In this document: positions 33,925-42,983 of the stretch, one piece after another
How positions within the stretch are numbered: position 1 is the first letter of the stretch
Layout of the letters: every line of letters begins with the position of its first letter
DNA from: Pyrinomonas sp040289685
GTDB lineage: Bacteria; Acidobacteriota; Blastocatellia; Pyrinomonadales; Pyrinomonadaceae
Length of the DNA stretch: 64,000 bases
Assembly (NCBI RefSeq): GCF_040289685.1
Contig: NZ_PSLQ01000001.1
Coordinates: forward strand, 103,115-167,114
Reading direction: 5' to 3'
Translations under genes and position numbers: made by a program
The notes under the pieces: model-generated
Database searches by the model: none
Told to the model about the DNA's origin: nothing
Seen by the model: only the letters and a program-made list of their open reading frames with translations

Positions 33925-34782
33925 TCAGGCCACAAGGCGCGGAATGATGCGCCGCAGAAGCTGCGTGAACTGTTCGCGCACGCGCTCGCCCGTCTCCATC
34001 ACCTCTTCGTGATTGATCGGTTGGTTGAGGATGCCAGCGGCCATGTTCGTGATGCACGAGATGCCGAGCACGCGCACGCCCATGTGCCGCGCCACGATCG
34101 CTTCGGGCACGGTGCTCATGCCGACCGCATCAGCGCCGAGGATGCGCAACATGCGTATCTCCGCTGGCGTCTCGTAACTCGGTCCGGCCATGGCCGCATA
34201 AACGCCATGTCTGAGCTCGATGCCGAGCGCCCGCGCCTCTTCGGTTGCGATGCGCTGAAACTCCAGATCGTAGACCTCAGTCATATCGGGGAAGCGTGGG
34301 CCGAAACGTTCGTCGTTCGGCCCGCGCAGAGGATTAGCGCCCATCATGTTGATGTGATCGGTGATGACCATCAGCGACCCCGGCGAAAAAGCGTTGTTGA
34401 TGCCGCCTGCGGCGTTCGTCAAAACGAGCGCGCGCACGCCGAGAAGGGCGAGAACGCGAATGGGGAAGGTCACCTCTTCGAACGAATAACCCTCGTAGTA
34501 GTGGAACCTCCCTTGCATGACGGCCACTGGCACTCTTTCGACTTCGCCGAGGACGAGCCGTCCGGCATGCCCCTCCACAGTCGAACGGGCAAAGCCCGGA
34601 ATCTCGTCATAAGACAGGATCGTTGCATCCTCTAGCTCGTCGGCAAAGCCGCCGAGACCGCTTCCGAGCACCAAACCGACGCGCGGTTCCGCTTGCGTTC
34701 GCGCACGCACGGTTCGCACCGCATGCTCGGCCCTTTCGAACAAGCTCCCGACCGTTTTGGTGCCAACACTCGAATCACTCAT
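33925..34782 (-). CDS. punA: Purine-nucleoside phosphorylase, trimeric type
   Basis: The 285-residue enzyme cleaves inosine and guanosine with phosphate. VGLVLGSGLGGFADELED is the phosphate loop, STVEGHAGRLVLGE has the catalytic His, RFHYYEGY the ribose contact, LTNAAGGINNAF the family signature, and AGPSYETPAEIRML the purine-binding Glu. The Asn in SCITNMAAGI marks 6-oxopurine preference (Asp would allow adenosine). AAGGAGG lies 7 bases before the ATG, one of the best ribosome sites here. It follows the nucleoside transporter fusion by 40 bases and so is probably in the same transcript. Confidence 0.95.
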   Translation of the reverse strand: MSDSSVGTKTVGSLFERAEHAVRTVRARTQAEPRVGLVLGSGLGGFADELEDATILSYDEIPGFARSTVEGHAGRLVLGEVERVPVAVMQGRFHYYEGYSFEEVTFPIRVLALLGVRALVLTNAAGGINNAFSPGSLMVITDHINMMGANPLRGPNDERFGPRFPDMTEVYDLEFQRIATEEARALGIELRHGVYAAMAGPSYETPAEIRMLRILGADAVGMSTVPEAIVARHMGVRVLGISCITNMAAGILNQPINHEEVMETGERVREQFTQLLRRIIPRLVA

Positions 34783-34822
34783 CGGCAGCCTCCTTTTCGG
34801 CGAATCTAGCGCCGAAACGATT

Positions 34823-37114
34823 TCAAACCAAAATGCCAGCCAACGTAGCGGTCAAACACGTCGCGATGAAACCGCCGATCAGCGCGCGAAAACCCAGCCT
34901 TGCCAAGTCCGAACGGCGATTCGGCGCCAAGCTCCCGATGCCACCGATTTGGATGCCGATCGAAGAGAAGTTAGCGAAGCCACACAGAGCGTAGGTGGCG
35001 ATCAGAATCGAACGCGGTTCAAGCATGCCTTGGACGTTGCCCCCCAACGGAGACAATTTCAGGTAGGCGACGAATTCGTTCAGCACCAACTTTGTTCCCA
35101 GCAGATTGCCGACAGCCATCGCGTCCTTCCAAGGCACGCCCATCAGGAACGTGAGCGGCGCGAAGATCGCTCCCAAAATGAACTCCAAGTTAAAGGGCCG
35201 TCCGAGCGCTTGGTTTATGCCCGTGACAGAACCGATCAATCCGAGCACGGCGTTGATCAGGGCGATCAGCGCGATGAAAGCGATGAGCATGGCGGCGACG
35301 TTGATCGCCAGCCGCACGCCGTCGCTCGCGCCGCGCGCTGCCGCATCGATGACGTTGACATCGGTGCGCTCCATCTCCATGCGAACGACGCCCAGCGTTT
35401 CGGGTTTCTCTTTCTCCGGGTACATGATTTTAGCCACCATCATGCTCGCCGGCGCCGTCATCACGCTGGCCGTCAGCAGAAAGACGGGATCAATCCCTAA
35501 GCCGATGTACGCGGCCATCACCCCACCAGAGATGTGGGCCATGCCGCTCGTCATCACGGTCATCAGCTCCGACATGGTCATGTTCTTGACGTATGGCGCG
35601 ACCACCAATGGCGCTTCCGTCTGGCCCATGAAGACGTTGGCGGCGGTGGAGAGCGATTCGGCACCGCTGGTCCGCATGGTGCGCGCCATGACGACGGCCA
35701 TTGCGTAGACTACGCGCTGCATGATCCCGAGGTAGTAGAGGATGGCGAATAGCGAAGCGACGAAAATGATCGTCGGCAGTATCTTGAAAGCGAAGACGAT
35801 GCTGTAACGGTTGATGAAATTGGCCGCGTCCGGCATGTTGCGCGCGATGGCCTCGATGTAAGTTGGGTCGGCTAAACGCCCGAAGACGAATCGCGCGCCC
35901 TCATCGGAGAAGGCGAGCAGTTTCGAGATCCCTTTGCCGATGCGATCGAAGATCGCAAAACCGATCCGCGTCCGCAAAATCAACAGGGCGAAGACGATCT
36001 GCAGCGCAAAGCCCCAAAAGATGACGCGCGGTTTGATCGCCCGCCGATCATTCGAGAGGAGCAGTAAGATCCCGAGTAGAACGATGATTCCGAGCAGACC
36101 GATGAGGCGTGTCGAAAGCGGCGTCGGATTCTCCCTCAACACTTCGTGAATCGTCTTCTGCGGCGTTTGACGCGGAGCAGCCCCCGTCCACGTCAACGGC
36201 GAAGATTGTCCATCGGCGCTGAACATGCGCACCCCGTTGTCGGCAACCGCCAAACCGACCACGGGCCACGGCGCATTGGCGCGCCTCCAATTTCGGCCGC
36301 CGTCCGAAGTCAACCAAACCGTTCCATCGCTGCCCAAGGTCGCCCCGCGCTCAGCGTCGAGAAAGCGCACGAGAGCGAAATCAGGTGCGCCGTTTACTGT
36401 GCTGCGCTCCCAACTCTCTCCGCCGTCGGCAGTGCGATGCACGTCGCCCGCCGCGCCGACCGCCCATGCGCGTTGCGCATCGAGCGCGAAGACGGCCCGG
36501 TGGTTCGTCGCGTCATCGCGCGCGCCTTGAAGTCTCCACGTCTCGCCACCATCTGATGTGCGCAGAAGTTGCCCGCCGTCGCCGACCACCCAACCGTCGT
36601 CGGCATCAACGAACCATACGCCGCGCAAAGCTTTCTCCGCTACCGTCTGTTTGATCTGCCAAACGTTCCCGCCATCATCAGAGCGAAGCAACAAGCCGCG
36701 CCCGTCAGTCGTTTCACCGACGACGTAAGCACGCCGCGCCGTCGGGAAAGCGACCGCATGCAGGCGTGCCGTATCGCTCAGGCCCGAGGGCCGCACATCG
36801 CGCCAAGTGCGCCCGCCGTCTTCGGTGAGGAGAATGTGCGTCCCGTCTGCGCCGTTTCCGACGAGCAACCCTCGGCTTCCATCGACAAACGCCGCGCCGG
36901 TCCAGTCCGCTTTGACCGGAAGGTCAACATCGGTCGCGTTGCCATCTTCCACGCGACGCAGCAAGCCACCTGAACCGTAGAACAACACCCTCTGCGCGTC
37001 GATGGCGGCAACGCCTGAGACCCGGCGTTGCGTTTGCGCGTGCGCGGAAGCGAGCAGCAATAGAGCGAACAGCGCAAAGAGTTTCACTCGGTAAACGACG
37101 GGCACCTTGTTCAT
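34823..37114 (-). CDS. Concentrative nucleoside transporter with N-terminal Asp-box beta-propeller
   Basis: The 763-residue protein is a fusion. A signal peptide (residues 1-26, LFALFALLLLASAHAQ) is followed by a beta-propeller (about 30-315) with five Asp-box/BNR repeats: LTEDGGRTWRDV, RSDDGGNVWQIK, RTSDGGETWRLQ, RTADGGESWERS and LTSDGGRNWRRA, like Ycf48/HCF136-type propellers. From about 335 the sequence is a NupC/CNT transporter: first span LIGLLGIIVLLGILLLL, then ANVFMGQTEAPLVVAPYV (the substrate and Na or H site with the Gln-Thr-Glu motif), MTSGMAHISGGVMAAYIG, and GFANFSSIGIQIGGIGSLAP at the end. The propeller should lie outside the inner membrane. A GATAAT -10-like box and AAGG lie just upstream. 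It sits between deoA and punA. Confidence 0.92.
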   Translation of the reverse strand: MNKVPVVYRVKLFALFALLLLASAHAQTQRRVSGVAAIDAQRVLFYGSGGLLRRVEDGNATDVDLPVKADWTGAAFVDGSRGLLVGNGADGTHILLTEDGGRTWRDVRPSGLSDTARLHAVAFPTARRAYVVGETTDGRGLLLRSDDGGNVWQIKQTVAEKALRGVWFVDADDGWVVGDGGQLLRTSDGGETWRLQGARDDATNHRAVFALDAQRAWAVGAAGDVHRTADGGESWERSTVNGAPDFALVRFLDAERGATLGSDGTVWLTSDGGRNWRRANAPWPVVGLAVADNGVRMFSADGQSSPLTWTGAAPRQTPQKTIHEVLRENPTPLSTRLIGLLGIIVLLGILLLLSNDRRAIKPRVIFWGFALQIVFALLILRTRIGFAIFDRIGKGISKLLAFSDEGARFVFGRLADPTYIEAIARNMPDAANFINRYSIVFAFKILPTIIFVASLFAILYYLGIMQRVVYAMAVVMARTMRTSGAESLSTAANVFMGQTEAPLVVAPYVKNMTMSELMTVMTSGMAHISGGVMAAYIGLGIDPVFLLTASVMTAPASMMVAKIMYPEKEKPETLGVVRMEMERTDVNVIDAAARGASDGVRLAINVAAMLIAFIALIALINAVLGLIGSVTGINQALGRPFNLEFILGAIFAPLTFLMGVPWKDAMAVGNLLGTKLVLNEFVAYLKLSPLGGNVQGMLEPRSILIATYALCGFANFSSIGIQIGGIGSLAPNRRSDLARLGFRALIGGFIATCLTATLAGILV

Positions 37115-37257
37115 CTTTCAACCTTTCCGCTGAGATTATCTGACAAATGACGGCAAACGCCGCGAGATGACATAAAGGCGAATCGCGCCGGATCGGCCTC
37201 TTCAAGCGACGACGCAAAGCGAGCCGCGCTGAACCAATTTCTTCAAACGGCGGGGCC

Positions 37258-38562
37258 TCAAGCGATGACTTCGGCGATGACCCCTTTTCGGCGCGGCCTC
37301 GCGTCGCTGAAGCGGTAGGCAGAACGCAACAGATCGCGCGCTTCTGCGAGACGCCGTTCGTCGTTGTAGTGTATGCGCGCCAGCGTCTCGCCGCGCTTCA
37401 CGGGGTCGCCGATCTTCTTGGCGAGCACGATCCCGACTGAAGGGTCGATCTCGTCCTCCACACGCACGCGACCGGCACCGAGGATCATGCTTGCAACGCC
37501 CACACGTTCGGCATCGAGCGCGGCGACGTAGCCCGCTTCATCGCTCGAAAGTTCAGCGACGCGCTGCGCACGCGGCAGCAGGCTTGGATCATCAACCACC
37601 GATGGATTGCCACCTTGGGCTTCAATCGATTGGCGAAGCTTCTCCAAACCAGCGCCGCTTCGCAAACCGGCGCGCGCGTTCTGACGCGCGCGCTCGAGCG
37701 CGTCGCATGTTCCGCCGACGACGAGCATATGCGCCGTCAATTCGACGCAAAGATGAGTTAGATCCCGCGGGCCGCGCCCGCGCAACGTCTCGATCGCTTC
37801 CGCGACTTCGAGCGCGTTGCCGACGGCTCGTCCCAAGGGCTGGTCCATATAGGTCAGCAGCGCGACCGTGCGCACTGCGGCGCCGCGTCCGATTTCGACC
37901 AAGGCGCGTGCAAGGGCGCGCGCATCGCGTCGCCGTTTCATGAAAGCGCCGCTTCCTACTTTCACATCGAGCACCAGACCATCAAGCCCTTCGGCCAGTT
38001 TCTTCGACATGATCGAAGCGGCGATCAACGGGATGGATTCAACCGTCGCCGTCACATCACGCAACGCATAGAGTTTTCTGTCGGCGGGCGCGATCTCCTC
38101 CGTCTGTCCGATCATGGCGAAGCCGACGCGCTCGAGAACGGCGCTGAATTCATCGAGCGAAAGGCGCACGCGGTAGCCGGGAATCGCTTCGAGTTTATCG
38201 AGCGTCCCGCCTGTGTGGCCCAACCCGCGCCCTGAGATCATCGGCACGCACAAGCCCAAAGCCGCCGCCAACGGCGCGAGCACGAGCGAGGTTTTATCGC
38301 CGACGCCGCCCGTCGAATGTTTATCTACCTTCGGTTGCGAGATATGGGAGAAATCGAGCGTCCGTCCCGATCTGAGCATCTGCGCGGTGAGCGCGAGCCG
38401 CTCACGCTCGCTCATGCCGTTTAAAAAGATCGCCATCAAAAGGGCTGCCGCTTGATAATCGGCCCACTCGCCTGTGGTCACGCCGCGCACGAAGAAAGCG
38501 ATTTCATCTTCCGAAAGCTCGCCGCGGTCGCGTTTACGGCGAATGACATCTTGCGGTCTCAT
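37258..38562 (-). CDS. deoA: Thymidine/pyrimidine-nucleoside phosphorylase
   Basis: The 434-residue enzyme splits thymidine, deoxyuridine and possibly uridine with phosphate. It contains DVIRRKRDRGELSEDEI at the start, PKVDKHSTGGVGDKTSLVLA (phosphate-binding loop and catalytic His), the family signature SGRGLGHTGGTLDKLE, and a C-terminal alpha/beta subdomain with VGIVLAKKIGDPVKRGETLA. The length and domain order (helical lobe, alpha/beta lobe, C-terminal lobe) are normal for DeoA/Pdp. It is the first gene of a probable operon with the propeller-CNT transporter, punA and udk. DeoA versus Pdp specificity cannot be decided here. Confidence 0.95.
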   Translation of the reverse strand: MRPQDVIRRKRDRGELSEDEIAFFVRGVTTGEWADYQAAALLMAIFLNGMSERERLALTAQMLRSGRTLDFSHISQPKVDKHSTGGVGDKTSLVLAPLAAALGLCVPMISGRGLGHTGGTLDKLEAIPGYRVRLSLDEFSAVLERVGFAMIGQTEEIAPADRKLYALRDVTATVESIPLIAASIMSKKLAEGLDGLVLDVKVGSGAFMKRRRDARALARALVEIGRGAAVRTVALLTYMDQPLGRAVGNALEVAEAIETLRGRGPRDLTHLCVELTAHMLVVGGTCDALERARQNARAGLRSGAGLEKLRQSIEAQGGNPSVVDDPSLLPRAQRVAELSSDEAGYVAALDAERVGVASMILGAGRVRVEDEIDPSVGIVLAKKIGDPVKRGETLARIHYNDERRLAEARDLLRSAYRFSDARPRRKGVIAEVIA

Positions 38563-38715
38563 GCGATTCGGAAATTTCCCCCAAAGTTATGATGTTGGGC
38601 CGTGGCAAGTCTTCGCCAAGATCGAAACAAAGGCCGATTTATACACCGCCTTGCACCGAAGCGCAAAGGGGCGCGCGCCGCTCAGCGCGAACGGGCGATG
38701 GGTCGCTCGCCATCT

Positions 38716-39261
38716 TCACCGTCGCTGGACCAACAACACTACTGCCTGCGCGGCAATGGCCCGCCCTTCGCCAACGGCATCGACGCCCTCGCCCGTCTTA
38801 GCTTTGACGCTGACGCTCTCCGGCGGCACGCCGAGCACTGCAGCGAGCTTTTCGCGCATCGCTTGGATGTATGGGCGCAGCTTGGGCCGTTCGAGCATGA
38901 CGGTGGCATCAACGTTGCCGATGGCGTAGCCGCGCTCGTTCGCCAACCACATGACGCGCGCCAACAGTTGCAAGCTATCGGCATCCTTCCACTGTGGATC
39001 GTGATCCGGAAAGTGCGTGCCGATGTCGCCCTCGCACAGCGCTCCCAAGATCGCATCGATGATCGCGTGCGTCAACGTATCCGCATCCGAATGGCCTTCG
39101 GCGCCGAATTCCGCCGCAACGCAGACTCCGCCGAGAACGAGCGGACGACCGCTGACGAGACGGTGCGTATCATGTCCGATACCTATGCGGAACATGCTTC
39201 TACTCAAAACGAGCCGACTCAAATCGTGTCCGATTCCTATGTGGAGCACGCCGTCACTCAA
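38716..39261 (-). CDS. ispF: 2-C-methyl-D-erythritol 2,4-cyclodiphosphate synthase
   Basis: IspF makes the cyclic diphosphate of the MEP isoprenoid pathway. The canonical enzyme starts at ATG 39195 with FRIGIGHDTHRLVSGRPLVL (the Asp-x-His metal site), followed by GHSDADTLTHAIIDAILGAL, DIGTHFPDHDPQWKDADS and KAKTGEGVDAVGEG. The frame is open up to a TTG at 39261 that overlaps the ispD stop (TTGA), which adds 22 residues. These contain a second, degraded copy of the N-terminal motif (IGIGHDLSRLVLSR), in which the metal His is replaced by Ser. The DNA shows a 54-bp tandem duplication. ATG 39195 is probably the functional start, but translation from TTG is possible. Confidence 0.92.
   Translation of the reverse strand: MSDGVLHIGIGHDLSRLVLSRSMFRIGIGHDTHRLVSGRPLVLGGVCVAAEFGAEGHSDADTLTHAIIDAILGALCEGDIGTHFPDHDPQWKDADSLQLLARVMWLANERGYAIGNVDATVMLERPKLRPYIQAMREKLAAVLGVPPESVSVKAKTGEGVDAVGEGRAIAAQAVVLLVQRR
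39154..39261 (-). repeat. 54-bp tandem duplication at the ispD-ispF junction
   Basis: On the minus strand the units 39261-39208 and 39207-39154 both start TTGAGT and share TCC, CATAGG, ATCGGACA, GAT and CTCGT blocks. I count 38 identical bases of 54. Both copies encode IGIGHD. The period is 54, so the frame is kept. Confidence 0.85.
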
Positions 39262-39982
39262 ACGGGCGCCGCCGAATCGCCGCCCCGTGCTCTCATCTCT
39301 TCGCGCAGCAAAGCCTCTGCGATCAAGAAGTCCTCCGGCGCGGTGATCTTGATGTTGCGCGCGCTTCCTTGGACGACGCGCACAGCGATGCCCAAACGTT
39401 CGACCAGAGCGCTATCGTCCGTCTCCTCCCATCCCTCGGCCATGGCCTGCTCGTACGCACGTCGCAGAAGATCGTAGCGGAAACATTGCGGCGTCAACGC
39501 ACGACGAAGAGCGCCGCGCGGCAACGTGCGCACAACGTTGTGCGCGAGATCGACCTCTTTGATCGTGTCGGTCACGGGCGCAGCGAGAAGGGCGGCTCCC
39601 GTCTCGTGCGCCGCACAGACCACAGCATCGATCTCCGTTGGCGCAACCAACGGTCGCACGCCGTCGTGAACGGCCACGATGCTCGTCGCCGTCGCCCGCG
39701 TCGCTTGCAATCCGCGCCAAACCGATTCCATGCGCGACGCACCGCCAGCGACGATGCGCACGACCTTTTTCAAACCGTAACTTTCAAGACCGGCGAAGAA
39801 ACGCGCCGCCTCGCCCGCAGGCAGCACCAGCACGACGCGCGCAATCGAAGCGCAAGCTTCGAAACGGCGCAACGTATGGACCAAGACCGGCGCGCCAGCG
39901 ATACGGCGAAACTGCTTGCTGCATCCGGCGCGGCGTCCCTCACCTGCCGCGACGATGATCGCCGTGTTGGTCGTAGATGGTT

Positions 39983-39986
<4 letters not shown>
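39258..39986 (-). CDS. ispD: 2-C-methyl-D-erythritol 4-phosphate cytidylyltransferase
   Basis: The 242-residue enzyme couples CTP to MEP. It begins with IIVAAGEGRRAGCSKQFRRI (the CTP-binding Gly loop with the Lys), has VHDGVRPLVAPTEIDAV, PVTDTIKEVD, RGALRRALTPQCFRYDLL and ITAPEDFLIAEALL. The start is TTG 39986, which overlaps the stop of the PIN-TRAM gene (TTGA), and its own stop overlaps a TTG at the 5' end of ispF in the same way. The order yacL-like/ispD/ispF is conserved in several phyla. Translational coupling is likely. Confidence 0.95.
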
Positions 39987-41101
<1,115 letters not shown>

Positions 41102-41109
41102 GATAAGCC

Positions 41110-41118
41110 AATATATCA
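41110..41118 (-). promoter_or_regulatory. Extended -10 promoter before the yacL-like gene
   Basis: The minus strand reads TGATATATT, a TGn-extended -10, with eight bases between it and ATG 41101. No good -35 is present. The expected start of transcription is at or within a few bases of the ATG. Confidence 0.45.
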
Positions 41119-41308
41119 AATTCGCTGGCTGCGAGACACGTGCCGACGCCGTGTAGCAGCTTCAACCAAACGGAACGCAGCTTCGACGCCGCAAGGCAAT
41201 TGGATGAGGCGCAACGGGCAACTTCTCCAGCCACACCAAAATGGATCTTCAACCGCTGGAGCTTTGTCGCCTCGAGAAAGCAGAAAAACGCTGGTTCCGC
41301 CAAAATTG

Positions 41309-41432
41309 ATTTTCAACGCTNNNNNNNNNNNNNNNNNNNNNNNNNNNNNNNNNNNNNNNNNNNNNNNNNNNNNNNNNNNNNNNNNNNNNNNNNNNNNNNN
41401 NNNNNNNNNNNNNNNNNNNNATTTTCAACGCT
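41309..41432. other. Scaffold gap (100 N) with matching 12-base flanks
   Basis: The N run 41321-41420 has the arbitrary size of 100. The left flank ends ATTTTCAACGCT (41309-41320) and the right flank begins with the same ATTTTCAACGCT (41421-41432), so the two contigs may simply overlap or end in a repeat. Confidence 0.9.
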
Positions 41433-41483
41433 CCACTCCAACGGAGCAAGGGAAGATGGCGAAAAGTTCTTTTGCGGAGCGAC

Positions 41484-41507
41484 CCAGTCATAAAACCAGT
41501 CATAAAA
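41484..41507. repeat. Perfect tandem 12-bp repeat
   Basis: CCAGTCATAAAA occurs twice in direct succession, about 60 bases after the gap. Confidence 0.9.
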
Positions 41508-41728
41508 ATATGGCTCAGGACGCAAAACATAGAACTCAGTCCTTAGAACTCAAACGCGCCCGGGATCGATCGCCGAAGCTTTATCTCTTCCCTGCGCCTT
41601 TGACTGCGCCATCCTTTGGCGACTCAAGACCGGCAAGCGCGCTTGAAACCAGATCCACCTGTCTTCTGCGCTTTGACTTTCGCGCAGTGCGGCGACTGAT
41701 CTGAATGAAAGCGAGTTTTCGTCGGAAC

Positions 41729-42778
41729 CTACTTTGCGCGCTTCGACCTTCGCTTCGTTTTGGCCACTGCGACTTCCGCCGAAGCTTTTCGCAAGTTGGT
41801 CTGTGAAACGGCATTGGAGCTTTCTTTGGTAGCCTTTTTTCGTCTCGGCTCGCTCTGTTTGACGACGCCTTCCGGCTCGGCCAACAAACCTTTGAAATGA
41901 CGGCGACATAGCCGGACAAAAGTTCGGCAGATGGGCGAATCGTATCCGTCGCGCAAACGCGCCAGTCCCAACTCCCAGTTGATCCTCTCTGCGCCCTTGA
42001 TCCACCACGCGACGAGACGCCCTTCGGCCACCTCTTGCCGCACGGACTGCGAAGGGACGATTCCGACGCCCATCCCCTCTTCGACCATGCGCTTGATCGC
42101 CGCCAAACGGCTCAACTCCATCGCTACATGCGGATGCACGCCCGCCTGCGCGAAGAATTGATCGATGAGGCGGCGCGTGTTGCCGCCGCGTTCGCCCAAG
42201 ATCAAACGTTCGCGCGCAAGCGTCGCCGCATCCACAACGCGCCGCGCAGCCAGCGGATGATCCGGACGCGCGATGGCGACTAACTCATCCCGACTCAGCA
42301 CTTCCGTTTCGACGCCGCGCGCTTCCACAGGTAAAGAGACGAACGCGATGTCCAACTCGCCTGCCAGTATCTGCTCGACCAGCGCCGCACTCGTCCCCGA
42401 TTCGACGATGATCTCGGCCCGCGGGTGAAGCGTGCGTAACTCCTGCAAAATCTGCGGCAATGGATCGGAAGCGATCATGGCCGAGGCCGTCCCGATCCGC
42501 AGGCGCCCGCTCTCGGCCCCGGCTAGCTCCTTCAGTTCGGCCAAAGCCGCATCATGTTCGCGCAGGATGCGCCGGGCGCGTTCCAACAAACGCTCGCCTG
42601 CTTCCGTCAAGAGGACGCGGCGCGGCGTGCGCAAAAACAGCCGGACGCCCGTTTCTCGCTCCAACTGCCGGATCTGCATGCTGATGGCCGCTTGCGTGAT
42701 GTGTACGCGCTCGGCCCCAGCGGTGAACGTGCCCGCTTCGGCAATGGCGACGAAGGCTTTCAGTTGTCTGATCTCCAT
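41729..42778 (-). CDS. LysR-family regulator with basic C-terminal tail
   Basis: The 349-residue protein has a LysR winged helix at 1-60 (MEIRQLKAFVAIAEAGTFT, then HITQAAISMQIRQLERE) and a periplasmic-binding-like effector domain (about 90-295: RLRIGTASAMIASDPLPQIL, GELDIAFVSLPV, EEGMGVGIVPSQSV). Residues 305-349 are an added Lys/Arg/Ser/Ala-rich tail that LysR proteins normally lack; it may help nonspecific DNA contact. GGGGAGGAG precedes the ATG. It is divergent from the BadF-type kinase gene, with a TTAT-N7-ATAA dyad between them, so it likely controls the peptidoglycan-sugar genes and itself. The inducer may be a cell-wall sugar or an intermediate (inference). Confidence 0.92.
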   Translation of the reverse strand: MEIRQLKAFVAIAEAGTFTAGAERVHITQAAISMQIRQLERETGVRLFLRTPRRVLLTEAGERLLERARRILREHDAALAELKELAGAESGRLRIGTASAMIASDPLPQILQELRTLHPRAEIIVESGTSAALVEQILAGELDIAFVSLPVEARGVETEVLSRDELVAIARPDHPLAARRVVDAATLARERLILGERGGNTRRLIDQFFAQAGVHPHVAMELSRLAAIKRMVEEGMGVGIVPSQSVRQEVAEGRLVAWWIKGAERINWELGLARLRDGYDSPICRTFVRLCRRHFKGLLAEPEGVVKQSEPRRKKATKESSNAVSQTNLRKASAEVAVAKTKRRSKRAK

Positions 42779-42820
42779 CGTTGCTCCTCCCCATCGAACA
42801 TCATGCGCTATCAGTGCAAG

Positions 42821-42835
42821 TTATCGTTTGAATAA
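42821..42835. promoter_or_regulatory. LysR-type box between lysR and the kinase gene
   Basis: TTAT-CGTTTGA-ATAA is a 15-base dyad of the LysR consensus form (T-N11-A core). It is centred about 50 bases before the lysR start and 155 bases before the kinase start. Confidence 0.5.
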
Positions 42836-42983
42836 GAGCTTTTAGTTTCCATTATGAAAGAATCGCGGCTAGAATCAAAGTCTCGGTTTCACGCGCGCCG
42901 TCCGCCGCAAAGCGCTTGAAGAACGAACGTGGAACCGAAGGCTTTGTCCTGTGCGATGAATTCATCAGGAGAAGCGAGGGACG

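Larger units (their letters stand above)
41119..41728. other. Intergenic region containing the assembly gap
   Basis: No gene can be supported between the PIN-TRAM gene and the lysR stop. It contains 100 N (41321-41420) and a 12-bp tandem repeat at 41484-41507. Frames that read through the N run are artefacts. Confidence 0.6.
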
